Positions 48,429 to 58,972 of a DNA stretch of 64,000 nt are shown one piece after another; positions within the stretch are counted from its first letter, which is position 1; each line of letters opens with the position of its first letter. Position numbers and translations under genes: made by a program. The stretch comes from Seiridium cupressi. Taxonomy: Eukaryota > Ascomycota > Sordariomycetes > Amphisphaeriales > Sporocadaceae. Below the pieces are notes generated by a model. The model was not told where the DNA came from, searched no databases, and saw only the letters and a program-made list of their open reading frames with translations. The DNA is taken from the NCBI GenBank assembly GCA_036674765.1, contig JARVKI010000075.1:1-64000 (forward strand), written 5' to 3'.

Positions 48429-49355
48429 CTAGGAACATGATTTGACATCGAACAGAACCTTGGAGTTTTCAAGGAAGACGCTTTGGATCAGATCCTTATC
48501 TCCGTCACACAATTCCTCAACCTGCTCGATCCATGGCCGGATGTCAAGACCCTCAAACCCAGGATGCGGCCAATCCGTTCCAAAGACCACTCTGCTCTCA
48601 CCTACCGTAAGCAATTCCTTGACAACAGGATCCAACGATCTCCAATCATCTGTACTGCGATAGGGCGCTGACAGCTTGACAAAGGTATTTCCTTGCCGTA
48701 TCAGCTTGACCAGTGTATTGAAGCCCTGGAGCTGATACGGATCCGTGATAGTAGTCACATTGTCAGAGACCCCCGGGTACCCCATATGGTCGAACACCAC
48801 TTTCAGCCCTAGCTCCGGCACTATGTACTCCAACATATCGATCACGTTGCCCTGGACCGCCACCTGAACGGCCCAGTCCAGGCTGGCGGCTCGGAAAGAC
48901 TGTGCATATGCGGTGAGGGTGGTGTTCAGCTGCTCCTTGGTCAGCGTCGTGTTGGTGGTGACGATGTTGAATCTCGCAGCCCGGACACCGAGACTATGCC
49001 ACTGCCGCAGCGTGTCACTAGTCGTGTTGGCAGGATCAAAAACAACGACGCCGCGCGCGTAGTCGGTGCCCAACTGCGTGAGAGCATCCAGCAGACACGC
49101 ATTATCGTAGTCGTAAACAGACGGCTGCACGATTACGGTGTGGCCGAGACCCATAGAGCCATCGAAGCGCCGCAGATCGTCCACAGTGTAGTTCCCTGGA
49201 ATATATAGGGCATCGGCTGCGAGGGGGAACCGCGCCTGGTCGAAGATGTGAATGTGTGTATCCCAGGTGCTGGGGGGAGCCAGCGTGAGATTCTGTGCAT
49301 GGGCTAAGGAGAGAAAGATGCCTAAGAAGAAGTGTATAGAGGTGATGTAAGCCAT
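48429..49355 (-). CDS. Secreted amidohydrolase-2 family hydrolase
   Basis: A single exon encodes 308 residues. A signal peptide is clear (MAYITSIHFFLGIFLSLAHA, cleavage probably after AHA). The TIM-barrel metal-dependent hydrolase fold shows DTHIHIFD with His34 and His36, VVFDHMGYPG for a later metal or base histidine, and VVFGTDWPHP with the Asp typical of the family near the C-terminus. Related bacterial enzymes include 2-pyrone-4,6-dicarboxylate lactonase and other lactonases or decarboxylases, but the substrate here is unknown. Six or more N-x-S/T sites agree with secretion. The next gene on the same strand, about 1.4 kb upstream, is also a secreted hydrolase. Confidence 0.85.
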   Translation of the reverse strand: MAYITSIHFFLGIFLSLAHAQNLTLAPPSTWDTHIHIFDQARFPLAADALYIPGNYTVDDLRRFDGSMGLGHTVIVQPSVYDYDNACLLDALTQLGTDYARGVVVFDPANTTSDTLRQWHSLGVRAARFNIVTTNTTLTKEQLNTTLTAYAQSFRAASLDWAVQVAVQGNVIDMLEYIVPELGLKVVFDHMGYPGVSDNVTTITDPYQLQGFNTLVKLIRQGNTFVKLSAPYRSTDDWRSLDPVVKELLTVGESRVVFGTDWPHPGFEGLDIRPWIEQVEELCDGDKDLIQSVFLENSKVLFDVKSCS

Positions 49356-50722
49356 GCTGGACTTCCGAGACGTTGGATCGTGACGCCGTCGGAGTGTGTA
49401 TATGAGTTTCGCAGGACTTGTCGAAGCATCAGTCAGCGGTGGTCCTTTGTACTATTGTAACAGGCCACTGAAACCTATGCCTTCTGGCTTCAAGTCACGC
49501 CTCGTCACCCAAAATTCTAGACTGCCACGAAGCTAACAGTCCAAGGATGGCTGGGCCTACGACGATTATATATTCTTCCGGGTCACAAATGGCGGACTTC
49601 TTCCCGTACCGCCTGACTATTCTGTTGGAATAGTATCGGATCTGGCGGAAATTCGGCAAACGACATGCAGTCATTGCGGATTCTGCAGGGGTTTTATTTT
49701 CTTCTGTCACGGCACCAAGACGCCACTAAGGCGCTAGCGGCACGGCGCCTACAAAAGGCCGTCACACTAGCCTAGAACTTAGTTTCCTCCTTTCTTCTTC
49801 GTGCAACAACAATATACCAAATCACCAGCATATAGGACCGTGACATCTTCATATATTCGATGTGGAGATGATGGCTGAAATCCCAGTGCTTACGGGACCG
49901 GGGCCGCCCACCGTGGGATGTCCCACAGGCTGTAGCCGATCCTTCGGCGGCTCCTTCGTCAACCAGCTTGTGTCAAAGAGGAAGCAAGTACGGCCATAAC
50001 CATTGACGGTTGCCCGTGGTGCCATTGGACAAGGGGGCCCGGTGTGTTGAGCATAACCGAGGTCTTCAGCCGCTCAGACAAGCTCACATGAGATTTGAGT
50101 CGGGCTACATGCCCGAGCTATTGTTGTCTACTGTCCTTCGGGCACAATTTCCGACTCCCGAATCATGATCAAGAGTGCCAATAATGTTTCGGTGGCCCAA
50201 GGGAACCTTTGCTCAGCACTTAGAGACTTGGGAAGGCTTGGGAGAAGTCAAGAGTCTCTCTCACGGATGCGCGATTCACCTGAAGCGGACGGATTTCTCT
50301 TTCAGACAGCGAGTACGGGACATCAAAGAAGTCGAAATGATAGCTGACATGGCTACCAGGAGGGTAAGAAAGGGGACGAGTGACACAAGGCGGATGCTAA
50401 GAAATACTTGGATGAGAACCTCGTTTAGAAGAGCAGCTTCCTTAGTAAGCATTTATGGAGTACGTATCAACTCACTTTCCACCACGAATTCAATGACATG
50501 CAATACCAAGTTCCACAGTTCAGAGGTCTTGATCACCTCAGCTTCAATTTACCAGAGCTGCTGCCGTCTGCCTTAATACGACTCTCTTCTCCCAGCCTTG
50601 TAGCTGCATCGTCCTTGAAATTATTAGAGTACGTTAACCTAGTAGTCTCGTAGAGATTTTTCTTCTATCTGGCAGAAGTAATGCGGGCGTCACAAAATAC
50701 AGCCGCAATTCTCTTCTCCGTG
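49356..50722. other. Intergenic region, amidohydrolase / carboxylesterase
   Basis: About 1.4 kb with no secure gene. Plus-strand frames at about 50175-50660 look partly protein-like and are listed separately. Confidence 0.45.
50165..50660 (+). pseudogene. Possible gene remnant, broken frames
   Basis: Two plus-strand stretches look protein-like in composition. The first, up to about 50365, contains HLKRTDFSFRQRVRDIKEVE. The second, about 50430-50654, contains STYQLTFHHEFNDMQYQVPQ and ends at a TAG. They lie in different frames, with a stop near 50428. No splice pair that I found joins them cleanly, and no family is recognised. A small spliced gene, a decayed gene or chance are all possible. 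Confidence 0.2.
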
Positions 50723-52376
50723 TCATTGCAAGATGTCAACGCCGATGCCCGACCAGTATCTGCACCTCGCCATCAAGTCTGCGTCCACAGTTTCCATGGT
50801 TGTATTACCACCATTGCCGAACAGAAGCCGCTGCTGTCCGGCGTCAGTCCATTGTTCCCATTTCGCAGAGCCGGGATAGCGGTATTGGTTTGGGTCAAAA
50901 CTCCTAATGAAACTGGTCCAATAGCCTTGGATCACTGGCACCACGGCGGCGTTCGTGCCGTTCGGCCAATAGCTTACCGGTACCGTCGAATTCGAAGGTA
51001 TGTTCTCCGGACCCCAAAGTGCGGAAGTTTCCACTGTGTGCGGCACGCCCAATCCTTGGGCCACCTGGATCGGATCCTTGACGTTATAACGGTAAGCCCA
51101 GGACTGTGGTACTCCATACGTGGTGAAAGCGTTTGAAATAAACAGACCGGGGCACATGTAACGCATTTCGCCATAGGCATTGCTGAGCTGGCGCCAATAG
51201 CAGCCGGAATTTGGACAGGTTTGATTGGGGTTGGGATAAAGGGTGTCAACTTCTCCTAGTTGTTCGAGGGTCAAACGAGGGAATTGATTGCGCAGCCACA
51301 TGTTACTCTCTGCGAGTGTCGAAGTGTTGGATGGTGCAAAACTAGTACCTCCGTTCGTATCGTCGCCGATGATGACGGGGATTTTGATGAACCTCCCAGC
51401 GGCAAAGGAAGCGTACGTGTAGTCAGAGACTATGTCGTCGTCGATCACGGGGTTGTACATATACGTCGGAGCCGCGCTGGCTCCAGGATAAGGGACATTG
51501 AAGTTTTCCGCTTGCAGCTCCTCTGCAGTCTTGGACCGAAGGCAGGGCAGAGTGTCGGACCCGACGCAGCCAAGTCGTATGGCCAGGTTCTCGTATTGAT
51601 ACTGCGCCTCGCTGACTGTAAGAACCGCGGCAAACGACACTGATTCGGCGGCAGCTGCGTGGAACAGACCAAAATCTTTGCCACGGTATGCTGTCATATG
51701 AAGGCTGATACTGGCAGCTCCGGCCGACTCGCCGCCGAGGACAACATGCCCCGGGTCGCCGCCAAACTGTGAGATGTGCTGCTGTACCCATTCCAACGCT
51801 TTGCGCTGGTCGCGGAGGCCATTGTTGGCTTTGATTGCGGTACCGTCTGTGAGAAAACCATAGGGACCGACACGGTAGTTGATAGTGACAACGACGATGG
51901 AGTTATTGCTGGCGAGGATCAGACCACGTCCGTTCACATTCGGGAACGAATTCTGATTGAAGCCTCCTCCTTGGATGTGGAAAAATACCGGCAAGCTAGA
52001 CCGAGACGTTGCGTTCGTCGGGGCGTAGACATCCAGAAACAGGCAGTCCTCTGCTGTCGTGTCGAGTTTGGGATCAGCACCTGTAGAAAGGCAAGATTGC
52101 CCATGCTTGTTCATCATCAGTGTCTGATGCTACCGGTCTAATCAAAGCTCTTACTGAGTCGGCCGGTTGAACACCGCCCAGACAGGCCGGATCGGCCGGA
52201 GGGCTGAACCTCAAGTCGCCCACAGGAGGGGCCGCATAGCGTATTCCCAGCCATTTTGTAATGCCAGCTGAGGTTGGCACTCCAGCGTACTGATTGCAGC
52301 CAAGTTTGACAATGGGGAGCACAGCTTTGGCTGAAGCTACTAGACAGCTCAAGACGAGAGTAACAACAAGAGACAT
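50723..52376 (-). CDS. Secreted type-B carboxylesterase, variant catalytic triad
   Basis: Two exons, 52155-52376 and 50723-52105 (49-base intron), give 534 residues. A signal peptide (MSLVVTLVLSCLVASAKA) leads into an alpha/beta-hydrolase. The oxyanion-hole glycines lie at about 120-122 (HIQGGGF), the nucleophile Ser201 in GGESAGA, and the likely catalytic His430 in GVPHTVET. The region that normally carries the triad acid reads GDDTNGGTSF. In fungal relatives this is usually GDDTNEGT, so the Glu appears replaced by Gly at about residue 326. Many N-x-S/T sites support secretion. Substrate is unknown; relatives cleave lipid, feruloyl or other esters. Splicing restores the conserved PADSHGQSCL junction. 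Confidence 0.88.
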
Positions 52377-52911
52377 CCTGTGTCATACGAGGTGAACGCG
52401 ATGACTATCTTAGCCCGTCAAGATAGTCTTGGTCCTCTACCCAGAAGATTGGGCCGGCACCATGATGGTTTTATAGAGCCTCGTCAGTAAGAATATAGGC
52501 GTGCATAACGTGATCCGACACCATCATGTCCACCACGTTAGCTATCCGACTACGATCCGCCCTACCTCTCTTATGACCTAGTCAGAATCGCACAAGTGCC
52601 GATTGATGGGTATGCGGGGGCGCTCAAAGTCCATGCCGGTGAAGGCCTTGCCTGCATATAATATCTGCAAGGCGCGAGGTGGGTCGCTGCGGCTTGTCTT
52701 GATTGTCGGAAGCGGCAGCGATGGGTGTGGTAGAATCGAATTTCAAGCGGCATCTTGGTCAGCCGGTGTCTACAGAGGCTTTTTTGACCGCCGTAGGATG
52801 GGGAGAGAAGTGATCGTGCCAATCTATCACTACTGTAATATACAGGCCAAGGATGTAGAGTATGCTCCAGTCGGATCGGACCTTTAGGACGACTGCCGCC
52901 GACGCCTTGGA

Positions 52912-52935
52912 GGAAACGGAAACGGAAACGGAAAC
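52912..52935. repeat. (GGAAAC)4 microsatellite
   Basis: Four perfect copies of GGAAAC stand in the carboxylesterase/gup1 intergenic region. Confidence 0.95.
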
Positions 52936-53350
52936 GGAGCAGATTTTTGAACATTGTCATCAGGTTTGCTGGCGTAGCGGAATAGCGCTCATCAACGTAG
53001 ACGATGCTCCCCGAGCTTTGTTGGAGTTGCTTCCACAACGTGGCATTCCTACACACTTGCAGCGATGCCCCGTGGTCAGCTGCATGACAGCCGGGCACTG
53101 CGTCCAATGACATTCTCCCGACCTATGTTGCAGTAGTTGCTGTGGTGGCCACATGTACGGAAGGAGAGACGGTGGAGATTGACTAACCTAGTGTAGATCC
53201 GCTCAATGATGTACAAAACGTGCCTAAAATAGCACGTTGCTGTACAAAGCGTGAACTACAGACTACAATGTATTCGTGGAGTGGTTAGTTGATCGGTGCC
53301 AAGAGACGGGAGGCCCCTAAGAAACGCCCGTCCGGCCTAATGTAGACAGA

Positions 53351-53370
53351 GGAAGGGGAAGGGGAAGGGG
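53351..53370. repeat. (GGGGAA)n microsatellite
   Basis: A purine tract of about three GGGGAA units lies roughly 280 bases upstream of the gup1 start. On the opposite strand it is a pyrimidine tract, as often seen in fungal promoters. Confidence 0.85.
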
Positions 53371-53653
53371 CTGGTTGACCCACGCGCTAGAAAATCAGGG
53401 GTTCAGCCAGGGTAATCGACGCCAAGTCTATTGGCTACCGCTCCACTGGCACCTCCGTATCCAGAAGCTGAGCTCGTGTTTCGAGAATCTCTAAAATGTC
53501 GTCGGCCTGTTCTTGAATATTTAGCCGCCATCGTTGAGACAACAAAAGAAAAGAAACGGGAAGCCGAACGACATAGTTGTGCTGTCTCCTGTTGGCATGG
53601 CATCATACACACTCGCTTAACAGCCTTTTCCCCAGGACGCCCGCCCGCCCACC

Positions 53654-55796
53654 ATGGGCGCACTCTCCTTCCTTCGGAGCGTCTACGACCTCGACACCCT
53701 CGACACCCGCTTTACCAACCCGTCCTCGACCCCGTACAGCACCGTGGTAGAGTCGCGAAGTGACCCTGTGGAAAGCAAGGAGCGCGCTGCGAGGTTCAGC
53801 GGCAAGGCGCAGCCATCAAAATGGAGAACCCCCGAGTTCTTCCTCTACTATGCCGTCTTCATCATCTGCGTGCCGCTCATGTTCTGGACAGCGTACACTG
53901 CCTCGCAACGTATGATCGGCACCGTCTCCCCAGTTTCTACAGGAGTCAAAAGCTGACGCGCTCGTGTAGCTTCCCACCCTCAGTACAAGAAATTCGAGCG
54001 ATACCTCGCGCCGGGCTGGATACCAGGCCGCAAGATTGTAGGCACCACACCATGAGATTCCGCCCACAGATTCACCCCCTGACCTATCGCAGGATATCTC
54101 CGATGCCCAATACTATACCTTCCGCAAAAACCTGCCTTACATGGGTGCTCTCCTGATCTTTCACCCACTCCTCCGGCGGCTCTACAATTCCGTCGTGCAC
54201 CCGATTGCATCGCGCGCGAGGTCGTCGCGGCCAACATTGGAGGAAGCCGATGAAAGACTCAAGCAGCGAACATCCTTCGACTTTGGCTTCGCCTTGGTAT
54301 TCCTACTCGCCCTGCACGGCGTATCCGCTTTCAAGGTCCTCGCCATTCTCTTTGTCAATTACCAGATTGCGACCTCTGCGCCACGGAAATCCATACCGGT
54401 TGCAACATGGGTCTTCAACATTGGGATTTTGTTCGCCAACGAGATGTCCTCGGGCTACAGACTGACCACCCTGGCTACCTTCATATCTCGTTCGACCGCC
54501 GGGGGCTTGATCGCTTCTGAGTCAAGTCTGGTCTCGTGGGCAAGGTGGTTGGATAGCTTCGGCGGTATCATGAGCCGCTGGGAGATTCTTTTCAACATCA
54601 CAGTTCTTCGATTGATTAGTTTCAACTTGGATTATTACTGGAGCTTGGACAGGCGGAGCTATAGCCCGTTGGAGGTGAGATCAAACCCCCTTTCTCTCCT
54701 CTCCTCTGAATTGTAGACTAATCCCCCCAAGAAGAAGCAGGTCGATCCTGCCGCGCTCAGTGAACGAGATCGGGTTTCTATACCGGCCCAGTCCAAGGAC
54801 TTCAGCTTCCGCAACTACATCGCCTATGCAATCTACGCCCCTCTGTATCTTACTGGCCCTATTCTAACCTTTAATGACTATATTTCTCAGCAGCGCTACC
54901 GACCCGCGACAATCGAGACTTCCCGCACCATTCGTTATGGCATTCGCTTCGCACTGACCTTGCTCGCCACGGAAGTGATACTGCACTACAATTATGTACA
55001 GGCCATCTCCAAGGCCAACCCCGTATGGGGTGACTATACAGCTGCCCAGCTTAGTCTACTCAGCTTCTTCAACCTGCACTTGATCTGGCTGAAATTGCTG
55101 CTGCCCTGGCGGCTGTTCCGGCTCTGGTCCCTCGTGGACGGGGTTGACCCGCCAGAGAATATGCTGCGCTGCGTCAGCAACAACTATTCCACGCTCTCCT
55201 TCTGGAGATCGTGGCATAGATCCTACAACCGTTGGTTGACGCGGTATATATACATACCTCTCGGCGGATCGAGCTTCGCCAACCCACAAGCCACGGCAAG
55301 GTCGATTTTGAACTACGTCCTCACCTTTACATTCGTCGCGTTGTGGCACGACATCAAGTTGCGTCTGCTCATCTGGGGCTGGCTGGTGGTGCTCTTCATG
55401 CTGCCTGAAATGCTCGCGCGTGCCTTATTCCCCGCCAGAAAATGGGAAAGGAATCCCACAGCGTACAGAATGATTTGTTGTGTTGGTGGTGTCGCCAACG
55501 ACATCATGATGGTGATGGCCAACCTGGTCGGTTTTGCCGTGGGGTTAGATGGGCTTCAGAGTATCATCCAGAGTATCTTCAGAGACCTTTCCGGTAGGTG
55601 CCCCATTCATTCTCTCCCTTCGTCCCGCAGAAGGCATGTGCGGGTCTGCTGAATAAGAAACACCAATCGAATGCTAATACGCCATGTAGGGTTTACTTTC
55701 CTTATCATTGCCTGCTGTGGGATATTCACTGCTGTACAAATTATGTTCGAGATTAGAGAATCGGAAATCAGGAGAGGGCTGTCGCTCAAGTGTTAA
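53654..55796 (+). CDS. gup1: Gup1 MBOAT acyltransferase (GPI-anchor remodelling)
   Basis: Five exons, 53654-53909, 53970-54037, 54093-54674, 54732-55593 and 55690-55796, give 624 residues. Gup1 is an endoplasmic-reticulum membrane-bound O-acyltransferase that adds a long acyl chain to lyso-phosphatidylinositol of GPI anchors; in yeast it also affects glycerol uptake and wall integrity. Many membrane segments are visible. The conserved SFWRSWHRSYNRW segment lies at about residues 458-470, and the MBOAT active-site histidine at about 508 in FVALWHDIKLRLLIWGW. Other family phrases are APGWIPGRK, LRLISFNLDYYWSLD and the C-terminal GFTFLIIACCGIF. The acceptor of intron 3 could be either 54716 or 54731; both keep the frame, and the second gives the usual PLEKKQVDP and has a CTAAT branch site. 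Confidence 0.94.
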
Positions 55797-56470
55797 TTGC
55801 GTGTACATTATTTACATATATACTTGCATTAGAAAGGAGTCTTGCTTTTTAAATTTAACTTATTTATTTTTAATCCCCAGTCCTATCAACCACCGAGGCG
55901 CTTGAGTCCAATCCAAGACACTGGTAGGGACTGTTCACTGCTTGTTGCCCCTCCAAGAACTCATGAATCCCTCAGGCACAATTCTGGCATGAATGGACTT
56001 GGAAAACAGTGTCGCTTGATAAAATGTACTCAAAATAAACCCACAATGGTACATATATTTTGATCGCCCGACCAAGCAGCTCCAATAATAGATGCCAAGA
56101 AAACACCGATTGTCCCATGCCATTGGATATCCGCGCCTAACTTGGTAGCCCAGAGAGTCCCGCCTAAATATACACGCCTGCTCGCTCGCACAGATGATGC
56201 AACAGTGGTATGCGTGATACCGTGTAAAAAGAAAATTTTGACAGTTAACAAGGCGACTGTTTCTTCGTGGGAAAGTAGAGACGGATGCACCTGATCTGAT
56301 TTGTGCCCACCTTCCTCTCACAAGAAACATCTGTCAGGCTGGACGGCTCGCTTCGCTTCTTCCCCGTTGATCTCCGACGCACGCGGCCGGACGACGCTTA
56401 TATAAATGGTTTGAACAGACCTGCTGCATTTTTAGCGCACAAAACGCATCGCTGCTCCTCTCCAACCCCT
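55797..56470. other. Convergent 3' intergenic region, gup1 / AIG1-like
   Basis: About 670 bases between two convergent stops. The part near 55800-55880 is A/T-rich and probably carries the gup1 polyadenylation region. No gene is seen. Confidence 0.55.
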
Positions 56471-57504
56471 TTACGTCCTCCGGCTTTCCTTTTGCGCGAA
56501 TCCAGGGCTCGACGCCATCTCGATATCTTGCTCATCACGCCAGCTGCTCGTGGCACTTCCAGCGCTTCCACCGTGGGCCATCTTCCCCTCCATACCCAAC
56601 TTATTCTCCGTCAGCCATCTCCTTGCCCATACAGCTCCCTTGACTATGGAGAAGATGATGATGATTACAATCGCGATACCGAAGACGTATGCGGCTACCA
56701 GCCCATGCTGCATAACAGTTGGGTCCAGGAAGCTGTAAACGTAGAAACCCTTGGTTGCACGCGTGATGTAGGCCAGGGCTAGGTAGAACGCAAGCACTAC
56801 AATGAGCCAGACGATGTGAATCCACGGCGCTGGATTTGTGCGCGTGACGAAGATCTCAAAAAGCGCAAAGGCCGAGTTGAAGCCGTGTTCCGATAAGTTG
56901 CTCCAAGCCGCATACTGGGTTGGAAACCATGCGCTGCCATATGTATACAGGATACCCCAGTAGACAATAGTTACAAGGAAAGGGTAGGTCGTCACTGTCG
57001 TGTGATAGAAGGCGTGGAGAGCTTGGAGAGGTCGCGGCCACTTGTCGAGAAGCGCAACGTGCCAGCGCGCATATGTGAATGTATGGATCGCTGCGAAGAA
57101 AAAGTAAAAGCCGATGCCCCAGTATGTCAACACAGTGAAGTAGGAGAAACTTGCGGCCGACGCTTCGCAGGCAGATGTCGAACCAGCGGCTGGGTGTGTG
57201 CACTGCCAGCCGATAGCGAAGAAGAGGGTCGTAAGCGCATAGAGAGACTACAAATCACCAACGGGATTAGCAAATGGGAACCACGCCCAATGGACTACAA
57301 AGCTCGGTTGGATCTGTGTACTCCGTCTCTCGATTCCACCTGGAAGCAACGTCGCGCAAGACATGGGACGGAACAACGTACAATTAATGCCCTACACGCA
57401 AAAAGAGCATACGGTGGCAATAGCCATGATGTCTCGAATCGATGTGAGGGATCCCAAAGGTCGTCACCGAATCGGAAGGCCTTCACCATTTTCTCTGCAA
57501 CCAT
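56471..57504 (-). CDS. FAR-17a/AIG1-like multi-pass membrane protein
   Basis: Two exons, 57382-57504 and 56471-57247 (134-base intron), give 299 residues. The first exon carries GDDLWDPSHRFETSWLLPP, the usual opening of fungal members, and splices in phase 0 into SLYALTTLFFAIGW. About six hydrophobic helices follow, then a polar tail. Animal AIG1 and ADTRP are membrane threonine hydrolases that cleave fatty-acid esters of hydroxy fatty acids. The likely counterparts of their Thr and His are Thr79 (SYFTVLTYWG) and His162 (SEHGFNSAF). The fungal substrate is unknown, so enzyme activity is inference. The start MVAEKMVKAF at 57504 is the nearest ATG upstream of the conserved part. Confidence 0.8.
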
Positions 57505-58497
57505 GTCGTTGTCCCCAACCCGGAGGCAGACGAGGAACGAGGAAAAAAAGTCGCCGTCACCCGATGCCAGTTCAACCCTCTGGAGCCTATTCACTCGAGC
57601 CCAGCAAAGGACTTTCTTCCAAATCGAACGTTCGGCACGTCAGTATCGAAGGCCAGGCGACTTGGTGCTTGGCAAAGATGAAATATACAAGAGATGGAAG
57701 AAGGGCCTAGTTAATTACTAAGTCGTAGACACCAAAAAGGACAGCCCAAGTCAGCTAACTAGGTTGGCCTTTCGCCGGTGGGTACAAGCTAAGAGTTGAA
57801 CGTCGGAACCCTGTGAATTGGTGTTTGCTCTTGATGCAAAGGTGGGATCTATGGGAATTGATGGGGCAGCAATTCGGCAGTCACCCAGTCCAGGTGTTGG
57901 TCGGTATTTTTGGGTATCCTGTCGAGCAGCCGCCATGGTACAAGGCTGTGCGCGCGCGAAGGAATCGGTTACGCCAACGATCCGCGCCCCAAGCCGCTCA
58001 CTACCGCAGTCACACAAACTGACCAGACTCTGGTTTTACGCACATCAACATTGCAGCTTAGCGTCGCAACCACACTCGTCAGATCGAGTGCAGGCGTCGT
58101 GCAGAAGCGTGGCTGACTTGAGACACACGTTAGCGGTCTCCATCTGCAGAGCCCCTGCAAATAGCCGACCCCGGCACCCGGCATTGCGAGCAATGCCGGT
58201 GCCATGCTCTGATCAGGTGGTGGACAGTTCGTGGAGTAGCCACATCTCGAGTATACGAATGTCTCCAGCAACGTAATTACAGTGCAGTCTTTTTCCGCCC
58301 TCTGCTTGGTCCCGGCGCGGCGGCCATCCCTCGACGACGGTGGGGCAGAGACTCGATGGTTTCAGGCCACCCCAAGGCCGACGTGCATGTCACATTGGAC
58401 GAGGAAGACTTTTCCCGCGTGGCAGATGGGGTATAACGTTCTTCGTTATTGGGGGGGAAAGCCCGGAAAAGGTAACCTCTGGTTTTCAGCCTCTGCA
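57505..58497. other. Intergenic region
   Basis: About 1 kb upstream of the AIG1-like gene. Short frames on both strands only; I see no gene, RNA or element. Confidence 0.5.
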
Positions 58498-58972
58498 TCA
58501 AGCATGCAGCATGGTGATGGAGGTCCGGATGCCGAAAGCTGGAGATGGGTGGGTTGTCATCAGATCAGGGGTCGGACCACGGGTCTGGGCTTCCTGCGCG
58601 CCGGGACGACGACGCTGTTGGCTGTCTTCTCCGAAATTTCCTCCATCCATCGGCACAACAGCAGAATGTGGAAAGGCACCGCCGTCCCCGATGACAGAAA
58701 GCGAGAGATCGTCCAACATGAAGTGTTTGGGGATTTCCTTGTCAACATTCGTCAGGGTCTTCGCATAATGCTCGCAAGCGTCGTTCATCATTTGAGGTTT
58801 GATATCATCGGAGTAGTTGACGAAGGAATGTAGCCCTTTGGGACATACCGTAATCGAGTAGTAGTTGGCAGTTGTCAAAGTGGACAAGGGCGCACTTACA
58901 GACAGCAGGGCAAAGTTTCAAGACTAGAGGCCAAAGCGAACTGGCCGCGCCTACAAACGGGCTGACGGCCAT
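58498..58972 (-). CDS. Tentative small two-exon gene, unknown product
   Basis: A GTAAGT donor and a CCCAAAG acceptor define a 64-base intron (58836-58899) that joins 58900-58972 to 58498-58835 in frame, for 136 residues. The N-terminus (MAVSPFVGAASSLWPLVLKL) is hydrophobic and could be a weak signal or anchor. The second exon (for example NYSDDIKPQMMNDACEHYAK) has protein-like composition up to about residue 90, then turns Arg/Pro/Thr-rich. No family is recognised. Reasons for doubt are the low-complexity tail and a competing 183-codon frame on the opposite strand. Upstream in-frame codons extend without an ATG. Confidence 0.3.

Larger units (their letters stand above)
52377..53653. other. 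Divergent intergenic region, carboxylesterase / gup1
   Basis: About 1.3 kb between divergent starts holds both promoters. Open frames here are low in complexity; one reads a hexanucleotide repeat as FRFRFRF. Two microsatellites are listed separately. Confidence 0.5.

Noticed and set aside
52571..53113. Minus-strand open frame of 180 codons
   Set aside because: Contains the translated hexanucleotide repeat (FRFRFRF), has no motif and lies in a promoter region.
57002..57721. Plus-strand open frame of 239 codons
   Set aside because: It is antisense to the AIG1-like gene and spans its exon, intron and promoter; a shadow frame.
58282..58833. Plus-strand open frame of 183 codons
   Set aside because: Composition is not protein-like and no motif is seen; it competes with a better spliced candidate on the minus strand.
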